DNA from: Saxidomus purpurata
Taxonomy: Eukaryota; Mollusca; Bivalvia; Venerida; Veneridae
NCBI GenBank assembly: GCA_022818135.1
Contig: JAFMSR010000005.1
Span: 22,990,414-23,054,413, forward strand
Direction: 5' to 3'
DNA length: 64,000 nt
Below, one piece after another: positions 48,360 through 58,511 of this stretch (the stretch's first letter is position 1; the number at the start of each line of letters is the position of its first letter). The notes under the pieces are model-generated. The model worked only from the letters and a program-made list of their open reading frames with translations, had not been told where the DNA came from and ran no database searches. The position numbers were made by a program, and so were the translations under genes.

Positions 48360-48860
48360 TCAGGAAGCCTCCCGATTCAGCCGTTTCCAGCCTAAATCGT
48401 CCCGATTATCCCGTTCTCAATCGGAGTCTGATCCGATTTGTATCTTTCGCATGGTGAAAAACAACCGAATCTGTACCGACATCGTCCCGATTCTCCAGAA
48501 AGCAATCCGACAGTGACCAGACAGTGAACTGACACTGACAGAAAACATCAGTTAGAAAACCATTTCACGTGATAGTCCCGTTCTATAAAAGAATCTCCAG
48601 ATCATGCCTGTTCCACAGGACAAATTACAGACAACACAGGACATTGTTACGATTTTGATCTGACTAGACAAAATCAGCTGAGTTTCCGGAATGTTACCGG
48701 ATGCACCTAACTGTTGGGAGTGTCTGGCTGACCTCTCCAGACCATTCCTGATCCACAGGACTAGTCTTGGTTACGAACGTATACGACTACATTTAAACAA
48801 TGATAGGACATTCAAGATCGTTGAAAATAGTGATCAGACTTTTTCACTCTTCGTGTCGTA
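48360..48860. other. CpG-rich patch with repeated (T)CCCGATT and a degenerate pair of units
   Basis: CpG is much denser here than nearby: CCCGATT/TCCGATT/ATCCGA words recur at about 48370, 48400, 48430, 48487 and 48507. CAGATCATGCCTGTTCCACAGGAC at about 48598 has a partner CAGACCATTCCTGATCCACAGGAC at about 48739. It could be a young element or a regulatory patch; no frame supports an exon. Confidence 0.45.
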
Positions 48861-50349
48861 GTGCTGTCTGAGCTCAAACGGGAGCCATAATTGACACTGT
48901 GTGAACGCCAAATTAATGAAATATATTATCATCTAGTTATGTGGTGAGGCTGCTGCAAGTGGATAATTTATTTTCATTAATCCAGTGTTTAGTCTTCAGT
49001 ATATTCAATCACATAGTTTTTGAGGAGCCCTAGGATGGGTGTCGAGCGGGGTTTTGGCGTCTGTTTTGCCAGGATTTCACCAAACACTGACTGTAAGAGT
49101 ATAACCCCAGCAATGATGTGGAAACTCTTTGGCTTTTAGAGCATCGATGATAATGAATTGATTGAGAAAGTGATAGATAAACTGTAAATATATTTATTAA
49201 AAACAACTTAAAATATTCGCGAACACAAGAAGCTTAATATCATAAACTATAGTCAAATTTTGAGCACTGAGCCGTGAATGTTACTTTTATGCTTATTTTA
49301 AAACAACAGTGAAAACTGAGAAAAGCTCAAGAGTCAAATACAGGCTATATTATAAATGTCCAAAACTTACATGTGTTGACAATCAATCTCTTGCAGATTT
49401 AGGATCAAACTAAACTTTTGGTTCTTTGAAGGCTGTAATCTGTACTAGGTACCCTGGATACAGGGTGTAGCTAGCAGCCTTTCACTATGGGAATGTGTGA
49501 TGAAAGCATGTTAGACAACCTGGTATATACAAAAGATTCCTATCTGTTCTGTACTAATTTGACTGTAATGTATCCCCAAGCAGTGATGGTCTTCTCTTCT
49601 CAGACTTTCTAAGAAATAAACTATACATATCTGAAGAAGCCATTAACACTTCATACACTTGATGAAACCCTAAAAAATATCAAACCAGACATGATTTATA
49701 ACTTAGATAAGAGCTCTTGATAATCTGTCATTCAAAAATGATTTCCGATGTTAAATCACAATTTTTCCCCAGAAATGCAATCTCCTTTCACAGAATTGTA
49801 TTCCCCTGCAAATATTTACTTGATGTCTTTGCATGTGATTTCCATGCATTTATTGGCACTACTCCTGACACTGTAGATCAAAACTTTAATGGATCATGGA
49901 ACCTTTAGATGAATTATGAAATTGCTCTGTCGATCAAAAAAGGAAATTGCACCAATTCCAAAATGATTTACCAAGTTAATTATTTTGTTCTGACAAATAT
50001 CCCTGAAATTTTGTGTCAGCTAAAGATTACTGTTGTGACGTGTGACCTATACATGGCTATTGAATTAGAGGGTAGAAAATTTGATCTCAAGTGTCAAGAG
50101 AAAACATTGATATTGCTGGGATATTTCTGGAATGAGATTCATGGCCAGATTTTACACTGAGCTACAATTACTCCATTTATTGTAATGTGATCCCAAAAGA
50201 AACTGTTTGTGAAAAGTAAAAGAAATTAAGTTAAACTAGATATTGATTAAGAAAACTTGAAAAATGTAAAGTCAAAATGTTCATTATCAAGTGATGGATG
50301 TGTATATAAAACTTTCTAAGTTCAAAGCATTGTTTTCTTGTTCCTCAAA
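48861..50349. other. No gene recognised; one long frame broken by a single stop
   Basis: The frame from 49711 to 50160 is open except for TAG at 49906-49908. Its translation resembles no family I know. Such a frame can arise by chance in a window of this size, so it is not called a gene. Confidence 0.3.
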
Positions 50350-50990
50350 CAGCCAACAAATCCACCGTAAGTCCAAAACATTGGCCCACCTTCCAAATCC
50401 ACTAGATTGCAGATATGTCTCCAAGTCTAAAACATTGGTCCACCTTACAAATCCACTAGATTACAGCTGTGTCTTAAAGTCCAAACCATTGGCCCACCTA
50501 CCAAATCTGCTAAATTGCAGCTATGCCTCAAAGTCCAAAGAATTTGCCCACCTTACAAATCAACTAGGTAGAAGCTATGTCTTTCAAGTCCAAAGAATTG
50601 GCCTGCCTACAAAATCCACTATATTGTAGCTTCCAAAGCATTGGCCCACCTACCAAATCCACTATATTGTAGCTATGTTACTTCAAGTCCAAAGCATTGG
50701 CCCACCTACCAAATCCACAATGTTGCAGTTAAAGCATTGGTCCACCTACAAAATCCACTAGATTGCAGCTATGTGACACCAAGTCCACCCAAATCCATGG
50801 GTTTCCAGCTATGTCTCCAAGTCCAAAACATTGGCCTCATCTTTTAAAATCAACTAGCTTCCAGTGATGTCTCAAAGACACAAAGCTTTAGCCACATGTT
50901 CCGAATTAAACAGTTTTTTAAATATTTATCCAAGTCATAAAACATTGGCCCCACCTTCCAAATCCACTAGATTCCAGTTATGTCGGCAAG
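50350..50990. repeat. Minisatellite, about 54-bp unit, about 10 copies
   Basis: Units contain AAGTCCAAAACATTGGCCCA, then CCTACCAAATCCACTAGATTGCAGCTATGT. ATTGGCCCACC-like starts fall at 50381, 50436, 50489, 50544, 50598, 50640 and 50697 and less regularly after. As 54 is a multiple of three, one frame stays open for about 110 codons with an 18-residue repeat. Confidence 0.9.
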
Positions 50991-51604
50991 TTGAGGAAAG
51001 TTTTCCATAAAAGTACAGTAAGAGAAGTTTAATAGCTCAGACTAGTATACAATTAGATTAAATGCACAACAAAGTCCCAAGTTCCTGAAACCTTACTTAC
51101 ACCTGTAGCAAAATTATTCAGTCAAGTGAACTAACAAATGTTGAAAGGTCGTTAAATTCTAATTAGATAAACCATTCCAGACATTTGTTGAAATGCATCT
51201 TGCTAGATATCTTGCCGGGAGCAGACAGAAGTCTCTGTTTGTTTGGAGTAATTGTTTGGCAGAGTTTGTAAGATAATAATTTATCTGTTTAACATCAGTG
51301 TCAAATTAAGCCTTCAAGTTATTAAATAATGGCATCATAGGTCAATATGAAGCCTGTTGAAGCTGCCAAGTTACAGCTTACAGGGCATCAATCATATGAC
51401 TTATATATCAAAGGAATGGGAAATGAATCAGGTTTTCATTACAAGCCAAAGAACACTGATTCTTGGTTTTCTGAAATGGTAGCACTCATAATTATTTTAG
51501 CTGGTGTGTGAACTTTACCCCTTGTTCTTCAAATTTCTAAGATGGACTAGTACATTCTTCAATTTGGTCTGTCCTGTTAACTGAGAATTGACTGGACAAT
51601 GAAC
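50991..51604. other. No gene recognised
   Basis: AT-rich spacer with no supported feature. Confidence 0.35.
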
Positions 51605-51765
51605 AGTGCAGATCATGATCAGAAGGAACATGTATAGTCTGATCATGATCTACACTGGTGGCACAGGTAAGACTAGGATCATGTGCAGGTTATGATTAGA
51701 CAACATGGATTTGCAGGTTGATCTTGATCTGCACTGGTCACAGAGGTAGATTCAGGTTATAAGTT
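51605..51765. repeat. Three-fold fragment of the TGATCATGATCTGCACTG family
   Basis: GCAGATCATGATCAG, TCTGATCATGATCTACACTGG and TTGATCTTGATCTGCACTGG follow each other in alternating orientation. Relatives lie at 28728 and 54960. Confidence 0.5.
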
Positions 51766-52529
51766 CAATGAAACCTTGAAGCTTATCAGTAACACTTATG
51801 ACTCTATTAAGAAAGTATAAAGTGGCTCTCACTGTGTCTGTAGTATTTAAACAGGGCCATTAAAGAGACATTTTGGAAATGACTTTTGGCATGCCAGTTA
51901 CACCTCGCTGCACAAAATGTTAAATCTGTACACTGTAATTCCAGTATGATGTGTTCCGAGTGACAAACGTAACGTGACAGTTGACTCTATAAAGTCTTAG
52001 TGTTCCTCACACGTCTTCAAGATTTCAAAGGTTTTACAAGTTAGAAGAAAAGGAAATGTCACAATAAATTACCAATGTGCATCATTACCCTATCGCAGAT
52101 AATGGATACTGTCTCCAGAAAACTTCTGCCCTGGTGCGACAGTTCACTCAAGCTGTCGAGCACTTTCAGTTGACAGCTGTTAATTCCAAGTGTCCTGTCT
52201 TAATGTACATGTTTAAGGTCTAAATTAAATGAAGTCTTTTCAAATTTCCGCATAAAATTTTAATGCACCTCAATAAATGTGGGGTTTTTTTTAAGACATA
52301 GGATGAAGTTATAAATATTTGAAGGCAGTTTCAATGCTGACATCTTACCTTAATATATGTTATTGTCAACTGTCACCATATCTCATTACAGTTGTAGAAT
52401 TATATTCTTTTATAGTTATTTCTTTTATAGTTTGTGTCTTTTGATACAAAAACTGCTTTCTGTTCTTTTGGAAGTCCTCTAAATACTAGTATTTATTATA
52501 ATTAAAAGTCATGTGTTCTGTTCTATTAC
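51766..52529. other. Spacer, probably intron end, before HS3ST paralogue 2
   Basis: AT-rich, with no element. It is inferred to be intronic because of the acceptor at 52530-52531. Confidence 0.35.
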
Positions 52530-52531
52530 AG
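52530..52531 (+). other. Probable 3' splice acceptor of HS3ST paralogue 2
   Basis: TTCTATTACAG ends at 52531, only 10 bp before the ATG, with a T-rich lead-in. As in paralogue 1, the acceptor is followed by an in-frame stop (TGA 52536-52538) and then the intact coding exon. The matching geometry of the two genes supports both acceptors. Confidence 0.55.
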
Positions 52532-52541
52532 ATTCTGAGGA

Positions 52542-53678
52542 ATGTGTATACTAAGGCAGGGTAAAATGACAGGTAACCTGGAGCAAAGAACATGGTCTTC
52601 TACAAAATGGCTACCTGATTCTGCAATCAAGTACACCCGTTTGTCAGACATCAAAGACTGGTGGCCAGGGTCTCTCAAATATCAAGTTCCGAAGAGTGTC
52701 AAGAGGAAAATACTGATCTTCATGTTCGTCCTTGTTGTTAGCCTCATCGTGCTTATCTACTCTTGTTTCAATTGTTTTGTAATATGCTCAGGGTCGTGTG
52801 CTGTGTTGAGCATGAAGCAGGACTTTATGTCTCTTGGTGCAAAATTAAGGGCACAAAGTAGTTCACATCCTTTTTCAGTTAATCATTCTTCCGAGTCTTA
52901 TAGTTCGCGTCTTCCATCTTGTCTCATCATTGGTGTTCGGAAAGCAGGAACAAGGGCGCTTCTTCAGTACTTGAGTCTGCACCCAGATATTGTAGTTAAC
53001 GTTAAAGAACAACACTTCTTTAACACAGAGAAATACAAACTTGGATTAGAATACTATAGAAATCAAATGCCAAAGAGTCTCAGCAATCAAATAACGATAG
53101 AAAAAACGCCAGCATATTTCACGGATCTAATGACTCCAGAGCGAATCTATCGCATGAACAATTCAATTAAACTTGTATTAATCGTCAGAGAGCCAGTCAT
53201 TCGGCTAATATCTGACTACGTGCAGTTAAAATACGGGAAAGAACAGAGAAACAAAACAATAGAAGTGCTGGAAGAATTAGTTCTTGATAACAATGGTGAA
53301 ATAAATACAGATTACAAACCGTTACAAAGATCCATGTATTACAATTACTTTGTAAACTGGTTGGAATTTTTTCGTCTGGACCAAATTTATATCAGTAATG
53401 GTGACGCCTTAATAACCAATCCCTACTCCGAACTTTACCAAATAGAAACATTTTTACATCTTCCCCACAAAATTCCAAGACATATATTCTATTTCAATGC
53501 ATCCAAAGGATTCTTCTGCATAAATGATGCCACTCTTGAAACGCCATGTTTGAGCGAATCAAAGGGCAGACCACATCCGGGAATTGACCCCTCTGTTTTA
53601 GAGGCTTTGTATGAATTTTACAGACCAAGAAATAAACTTTTCTTCAAGTTGGCTCAGAAATCATTTGATTGGCCGTAA
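52542..53678 (+). CDS. HS3ST-like: Heparan sulfate glucosamine 3-O-sulfotransferase (HS3ST1/5-like), paralogue 2
   Basis: This 378-residue type II Golgi protein has the same predicted reaction as paralogue 1: PAPS-dependent 3-O-sulfation of heparan sulfate glucosamine. It has a roughly 55-residue N-terminal tail, a membrane segment at about 57-78, a Ser-rich stem, and a sulfotransferase domain from about 124 to 378. Landmarks are the PAPS loop LIIGVRKAGTRAL (128-140), E156-Q-H158-F-F (catalytic Glu), EKTPAYF (187-193), VREP with R216, S224-D-Y, paired C326/C336 and KGRPHPGIDP (341-350). Sequons at N206, N237 and N319 match sites in paralogue 1; N114 in the stem is extra. The start has G at -3; Met9 (52566, A at -3) is an alternative. 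An in-frame TGA at 52536 rules out extension upstream within the exon. Oddities are Ala135 for the usual Gly in the PAPS loop, Asn161 for the usual Asp, and Gln142 where the family has Glu after TRALL. AATAAA at 54835-54840 is one possible distant poly(A) signal. Confidence 0.96.
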   Translation: MCILRQGKMTGNLEQRTWSSTKWLPDSAIKYTRLSDIKDWWPGSLKYQVPKSVKRKILIFMFVLVVSLIVLIYSCFNCFVICSGSCAVLSMKQDFMSLGAKLRAQSSSHPFSVNHSSESYSSRLPSCLIIGVRKAGTRALLQYLSLHPDIVVNVKEQHFFNTEKYKLGLEYYRNQMPKSLSNQITIEKTPAYFTDLMTPERIYRMNNSIKLVLIVREPVIRLISDYVQLKYGKEQRNKTIEVLEELVLDNNGEINTDYKPLQRSMYYNYFVNWLEFFRLDQIYISNGDALITNPYSELYQIETFLHLPHKIPRHIFYFNASKGFFCINDATLETPCLSESKGRPHPGIDPSVLEALYEFYRPRNKLFFKLAQKSFDWP

Positions 53679-54959
53679 GTTGATATAAAATTTCATTTTG
53701 AAACGTCAAAGATCATTCAAGACTCGAGTCACACTTTGGATAATCCTGCATTATAAATAGCGCAGCCATATTGTACATGTTCTGGATTGGTTGCGGTATT
53801 ATATTGGTAATACGGACGAAGTTCAGATGACAAAATGAAGAAATGGATGCTGTTTGTATACTGTGTATACAATTATACATTAACATCTCCTTTATGCTCG
53901 CTTCGTGTCCCAAAATGCAGTTATAAAGGCAGATATTTTTTATGTACAGAAATCTTTTTAATAGTCTAGGTACCTTTATTAACTAATTATTCATTAATTT
54001 ATTTTTAGTCCTTGATTATTTGAATTATATGCATAAAAAAATAGATCATACTATCTAAAATGTTACAGAATATTGATGTTACTAAAAAAAATTTTATAAA
54101 AAGTAACGGACGGCATGTAAAATACTTTTTGTATCTAATGAAAGTAATCAGACGTCCAGTAGTATTTGAGACTGCCAGCGTTACGATATTTATAAGCGTT
54201 CAGTAAATTTAAGGAACCGTTTGTCCATCTTACTACTTTGCTCTAAAAGAATCTACCATGTTTTATTTGATCAATAAGAATGAAAACCATATTTGGCATG
54301 GCCTAATGGGTGTTGCTGCCAGGTGCAAGAACTGTTTTTTTTTCTCCTAATAGAATACTTGAATTCACATCCTGTAAATCTTGATAAGTTGTTTACTCCC
54401 TGATTTACATAAGTATAGCTTTGTTAACTGTTTTGGAAAAGACGGGAGAAACCGTATTAAAATTTCTTTATCTTTTTCAACATGCAATCTCGCGTAAATC
54501 TACATTGTAATTTTAGATTTGATCTACTTCAGAAGAGGTTTGGACTTTCTTGTGTGCGAGTTTTCTTTTAAAAGAAATCGGTCATAATTATACCAATACG
54601 TGTATTCAGTAAAAACGCTCTTCTGTAATATTGTCTTTTTTTCCAAAATAGAAAATACAGTAGTCAGTTGAAGTATTTTTTATATGTCTTTTTACTTACC
54701 GTATGCTATACAGGTGATACTTGTTTTTAGTAACTGCCGTTTGAAGTGACCTGAGAGGGCAGGGATATGAATAAGTATTATCTACATGTCTAAAACATAT
54801 GAACGGTGATGGTCATATTATTTACTTCTTCTATAATAAATGTATGGTGATGTTTGGTTATTTATTGAAATAACTTTTGAATGGCAGCACGAACAAGACT
54901 TGTAACTTTGTACAACAAATTTACTTCATTCTTTATCCTGTTGGTGGCAAATGATCTTA
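53679..54959. other. 3' flank of HS3ST paralogue 2
   Basis: Likely includes the 3' untranslated region; AATAAA at 54835-54840 is a candidate poly(A) signal. No other feature. Confidence 0.35.
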
Positions 54960-55090
54960 GGTTTGGCACCAGCACAGGTCATTGTAAGACTGCAGATTAT
55001 GATCAGCCTGCAGGTCAGTGCAATCTACTCATGATCTACCGCCATAGCTATTCAGTAAATACATTTTCAGTGGGTCCTTCTTTGAACCAA
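54960..55090. repeat. Fragment of the TGATCATGATCTGCACTG family
   Basis: GCAGATTATGATCAGCCTGC, CAGTGCAATCTACTCATGATC and AGCTATTCAGTAAATAC are shared in type with 28728-28795 and 51605-51765. The open frame here is accidental. Confidence 0.5.
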
Positions 55091-55357
55091 TATTTATTGT
55101 ACCAGCCAAATTATAAGAAAGGCAATTCCATTACAAAAATTAAGTGATAAAATAGATTAAACACAATAACTTTATGAAGGTCAAATTCACCCTCTCAGGT
55201 TTCTTCTCACGGCCTATATATATTTTTTTTTTCAAAACTGGTTGTACAGTTCTGCTAGATATATAATTATGAACTCTGTGAGTTTGTTGTAATGTTATCA
55301 TGAATTTTGTACATGTATTTTGTAATATAAAACTATACGATTTTTGTAGCTAACCAG

Positions 55358-55905
55358 AGCGATATTTGCTCAGGGTAAGCTCTTGTAACCATTCTGGTGT
55401 CCTAGTATCTGTCCATCCTCTATCATTTTTTCAAGTCTACATCACCCCTGAAACCTCTGGATGAAGGTTAATAGTCAGTATTTGAGTCTAGTTCATAGAA
55501 AGGACTTGACCAAAATTAATCAAAACATTTTTTCCTCCAAAAAGATGATATTTGCTATGGAGTAGTTTCCAACAAGAAATATCTTTTAAAAAGATAAACA
55601 GCATTGAGAAGAATAAGATACCAGAAAGTCTGATATTCCAATCCACACCTGTAGCCATTGATAGAGTCTTTTTCTAGAATATCATATACAGCAAGGTATT
55701 CATTCATAAGACAGGAGACACTGTATACATCTAAACTGTGAGTGGCACCCTTTTTTAAGAAGAGGGTCTTATGCAAATTCCATTCACCGGGGCTTCCATT
55801 CGTTACATCTGTTTGGTCCAAAAAGTAGGTACCGTATTCAGCTAATGCTGAAAAACTGCATAAGACTTCAGGTGAGTGATAAAGGGCCACCATGGAGGTC
55901 TTGTT
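55358..55905 (+). mobile_element. AGGGCCAT-hairpin repeat, composite with two other repeat pieces
   Basis: The head has CTCAGGGTAAGCTCTTGT and TCCTAGTATCTGTCCATCC wording. Next come the segment shared with 29107-29206 (55567-55672) and the CATTCACC segment (55775-55868). The degraded end is GGTGAGTGATAAAGGGCC...GGTCTTGTTT (55871-55905). The 132-codon minus-strand frame at 55555-55953 lies across these repeats and is not called a gene. Confidence 0.55.
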
Positions 55906-56159
55906 TCTTTTATATCTGTATACTTTCGAGAGATTTGTTACTGTTTTAGTCAAATTTCTTACACATTTCAGTGTTAAACATGATATTGTATATTTTTGTC
56001 CATATTAATACGTTGTTAGGAAGTGGTTTATACAATTTTACGGGTTATTTAATACATGTATTTCTTTAACTTGAATCATATTTATTGCATTCATGACACT
56101 TTAAAGCACAGTTTTGGCAACAGATTATGTCCATTCCTAATAAGAGTCTGTAAGTTCAT
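55906..56159. other. No gene recognised
   Basis: AT-rich spacer. Confidence 0.3.
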
Positions 56160-56262
56160 CTGTTAACGTAAGGTGACCTATTCATCTGTATGTAAGGTGA
56201 CCTGTTCATCTGTATGTAAGGTGACCTGTTCATCTGTATGTAAGGTGACATGTTCATCTGTA
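56160..56262. repeat. 26-bp tandem repeat, 4 copies
   Basis: GTAAGGTGACCTGTTCATCT followed by GTAT is repeated almost perfectly at about 56168, 56192, 56218 and 56244. Confidence 0.9.
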
Positions 56263-56569
56263 AATGTGTACATCTGTTCATGTAATTTTTTTATTTAATT
56301 TTAATCAAAATTACTCCCAATATTTCAGTAAAAGACATGCAATGTTGAAATGAATTGCTGTCATTTTGTCACTTGTTGTCACTTGTTGAAATGAATTGCT
56401 GTTATTTTATCACTTGTTGTCCCTATTAATTTGCATCATGTGAAATCTAGTTATATATGTATATTTATTAAGATCAATTAAAAACTTTCAGTATATTTTC
56501 AGTATCATTTGCCTATGATAATCATAAAAGGTAGTCCAAGTCAACAGTGTTCCTTTTGTCAGTCTCTCA

Positions 56570-56745
56570 TTGATTGAGAGTCATGGGTTGGAGCCCTGCT
56601 ACTGACTGTGTCTCTTTATGTGAGAAAGTTGGCAGTTTCTTACGGAGGATAGGAGTGTAGTACTGGTTCTTCCAAGGAACGACTGTTAGGTAAACTGCCC
56701 ACCTGTTAAAATGACCAAAAATATGGGTGGAACGGGTGTTAATCT
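56570..56745 (+). mobile_element. tRNA-derived SINE, third subfamily (head truncated)
   Basis: GGGTTGGAGCCC (B-box type), TATGTGAGAAAGTTGGCAGT, CTTCCAAGG, GGTAAACTGCCC and CACCTGTTAAAATGACC wording match the copy at 25755-25960 in order. Confidence 0.6.
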
Positions 56746-56909
56746 CATATAATATTAACAACAGTAGGGTTCCTTTTCCTTAGACTAGATTTACTTAGAC
56801 TGAACAATGAAATGACTGGCAATATGTAATCAAAACGGTAAACTTTTTATTATAAGACCAATTTAAAAAAATACCTCAAATCTTCACTCATTTGTAAGAA
56901 CAAAATTAT

Positions 56910-56936
56910 TGACGCCGCCGTTGAGCGGCGGCGTCA
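56910..56936. other. Perfect GC-rich hairpin
   Basis: TGACGCCGCCG (56910-56920), a 5-base loop TTGAG, then the exact reverse complement CGGCGGCGTCA (56926-56936). It is isolated in AT-rich DNA. Role unknown; it may be part of a mobile-element end. Confidence 0.7.
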
Positions 56937-58209
56937 GTATTGAATAGGTTTCAAATTTGTACCATGGGGTTGCATAATCGAATAGGGAGCAGCCAACATT
57001 ATTATTGTAAATCTAAACTATGTTCTATGTATGAAAAACGACTTTTACGAATCATTAAATTGTATTAAGTCATTAAAAAACAATACAATACAAAATACAC
57101 ATGTCTCCTTCCCTTATTTCAAAACTTTGGACACATTTAATGAGTATTTAATAACTTTTCCACAAACTCGTAGACCACGGGTTTTTTATAGCTTTGTTTA
57201 CGACCCAATTCATCAAAGCTCAGAAAAAAAGATTCGGAAGATGTTTTGCTATCTTAAAACACTCAGATAATAGAATACATGGCGCCAACGTGAAAAATCA
57301 ATGAAAACCCATTTTAATTACGACATATTAGACTTTAATATTGAAACTGTAAAGAAAAACCGTTCACCCAACTATGCAATACGTAGGGCCCTAACGGAAT
57401 TCCATTCCATCATTTGTAAACAAAAACAATAATCAGCCAATGGAAGTTCTGTAAAATGTATACGTCACAGCATAATTAATCATGTGGATTCGTCTCTTTC
57501 CGCCATATTGCTGGAGTGTATAATGCTTCGGGAATAGAAAGAAAGAAAAATCCACATTACCAGCTACAGGGAGGGAAGGGGCAGACATATCTGTTTTACA
57601 GATAGTTCTTTTTCACAATATTTAGACCCGGTGTAAATTATATTTGCACAGGTTTTTGCCTCTGCTTCCTATTAACCGACATGTAGTCAGTGAAATTGTG
57701 GGAGGAGCCATGGTTATAAATAGTTTTGTGTATCCTTCAAATCCTTGGTATCTAAAAATAGCCAGTTCCGAAAATAAATAATGTGAGAAAAGAGGTATTT
57801 AATTATCACAATAGACAAACAATATGGAAGTTACATAAGGGTTTAGTATTATGCTAATTACTAATAAAAACTTTATTTTTATAAATCAGTTTCATAAACA
57901 AAAAGGATATACAGCTAAATACACAGAGGCACGGACCGGTATAACTGATTACCGAAAACAACTTTTTACCGGAAACAACCAAAAACAAATTAGATTAGCG
58001 GAAACAAGTCTTAATTCAATAGTTTTTTTTATGTTAAATACACTTTTTATTATTCTAAATGATAAAAATTAATGTATTTTGTTGAATATGTGTAATTTTA
58101 GAATGATACGTTAGATTTTAAGCAAATTAGTTCAATGTAACTTAGTGTGTACTTTATGTTGTAATGATTACCTCCCTTAGACGGTATTAAAACCCAAAAT
58201 CATTGCAAT
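56937..58209. other. No gene recognised apart from the promoter-like cluster
   Basis: Has two frames of 79 and 73 codons (57031-57270, 57851-58072) without recognisable motifs. Somewhat richer in CpG than its surroundings up to about 57550. Confidence 0.35.
57437..57509 (+). promoter_or_regulatory. Promoter-like cluster: CCAAT, CRE half-site, YY1-like
   Basis: CCAAT at 57437-57441, TACGTCAC at 57461-57468 and CCGCCATATT (reverse of the YY1 consensus) at 57500-57509 lie within 75 bp. No adjacent coding exon is recognised, so this may be chance or the start of a gene with distant exons. Confidence 0.3.
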
Positions 58210-58511
58210 CACGGACCTATATACACATGTGTATAGGTCCGTGTTGAAATGAAAGATCTTTATTAGAAAAAAGTATTACTTTTCTTTTTTTGTATTTAAA
58301 TAGTTCGATAAATTTTAGCGTTATTTTTTGTTCAAGTTCTTTGACAGTTTAACAACTTATCTGCATTTCCAGTTACGAAAATTCCCATGAGTGAATGAAA
58401 ATAAAAAACAGAAAGTAGAAAATCATTTAAAATCTTTTTATTTGCATATATCATTACAAGGATGAATAAAAACAAATAACATAATTAACATAATGTATAT
58501 ATAGGTCCGTG
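58210..58511. mobile_element. Possible small inverted-repeat element (CACGGACCTATATA ends)
   Basis: CACGGACCTATATAC starts at 58210 and its reverse complement ends at 58511 (TATAGGTCCGTG, 58500-58511). A third inverted copy lies at 58232-58243, making a near-palindrome of 34 bp at the left end. No target duplication was found, so the boundaries are unsure. Confidence 0.45.

Noticed and set aside
49711..50160. Pseudogene with a single TAG
   Set aside because: No homology recognised; a frame of this length with one stop can occur by chance in 64 kb read in six frames.
50291..50847. Frames of 112 and 68 codons as a repeat protein gene
   Set aside because: They are the in-phase reading of a 54-bp minisatellite, with no start context, splice sites or known domain.
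55555..55953. 132-codon minus-strand frame
   Set aside because: It covers three interspersed repeat pieces that also occur at 29107, 30180 and 46370, and has no recognisable domain.
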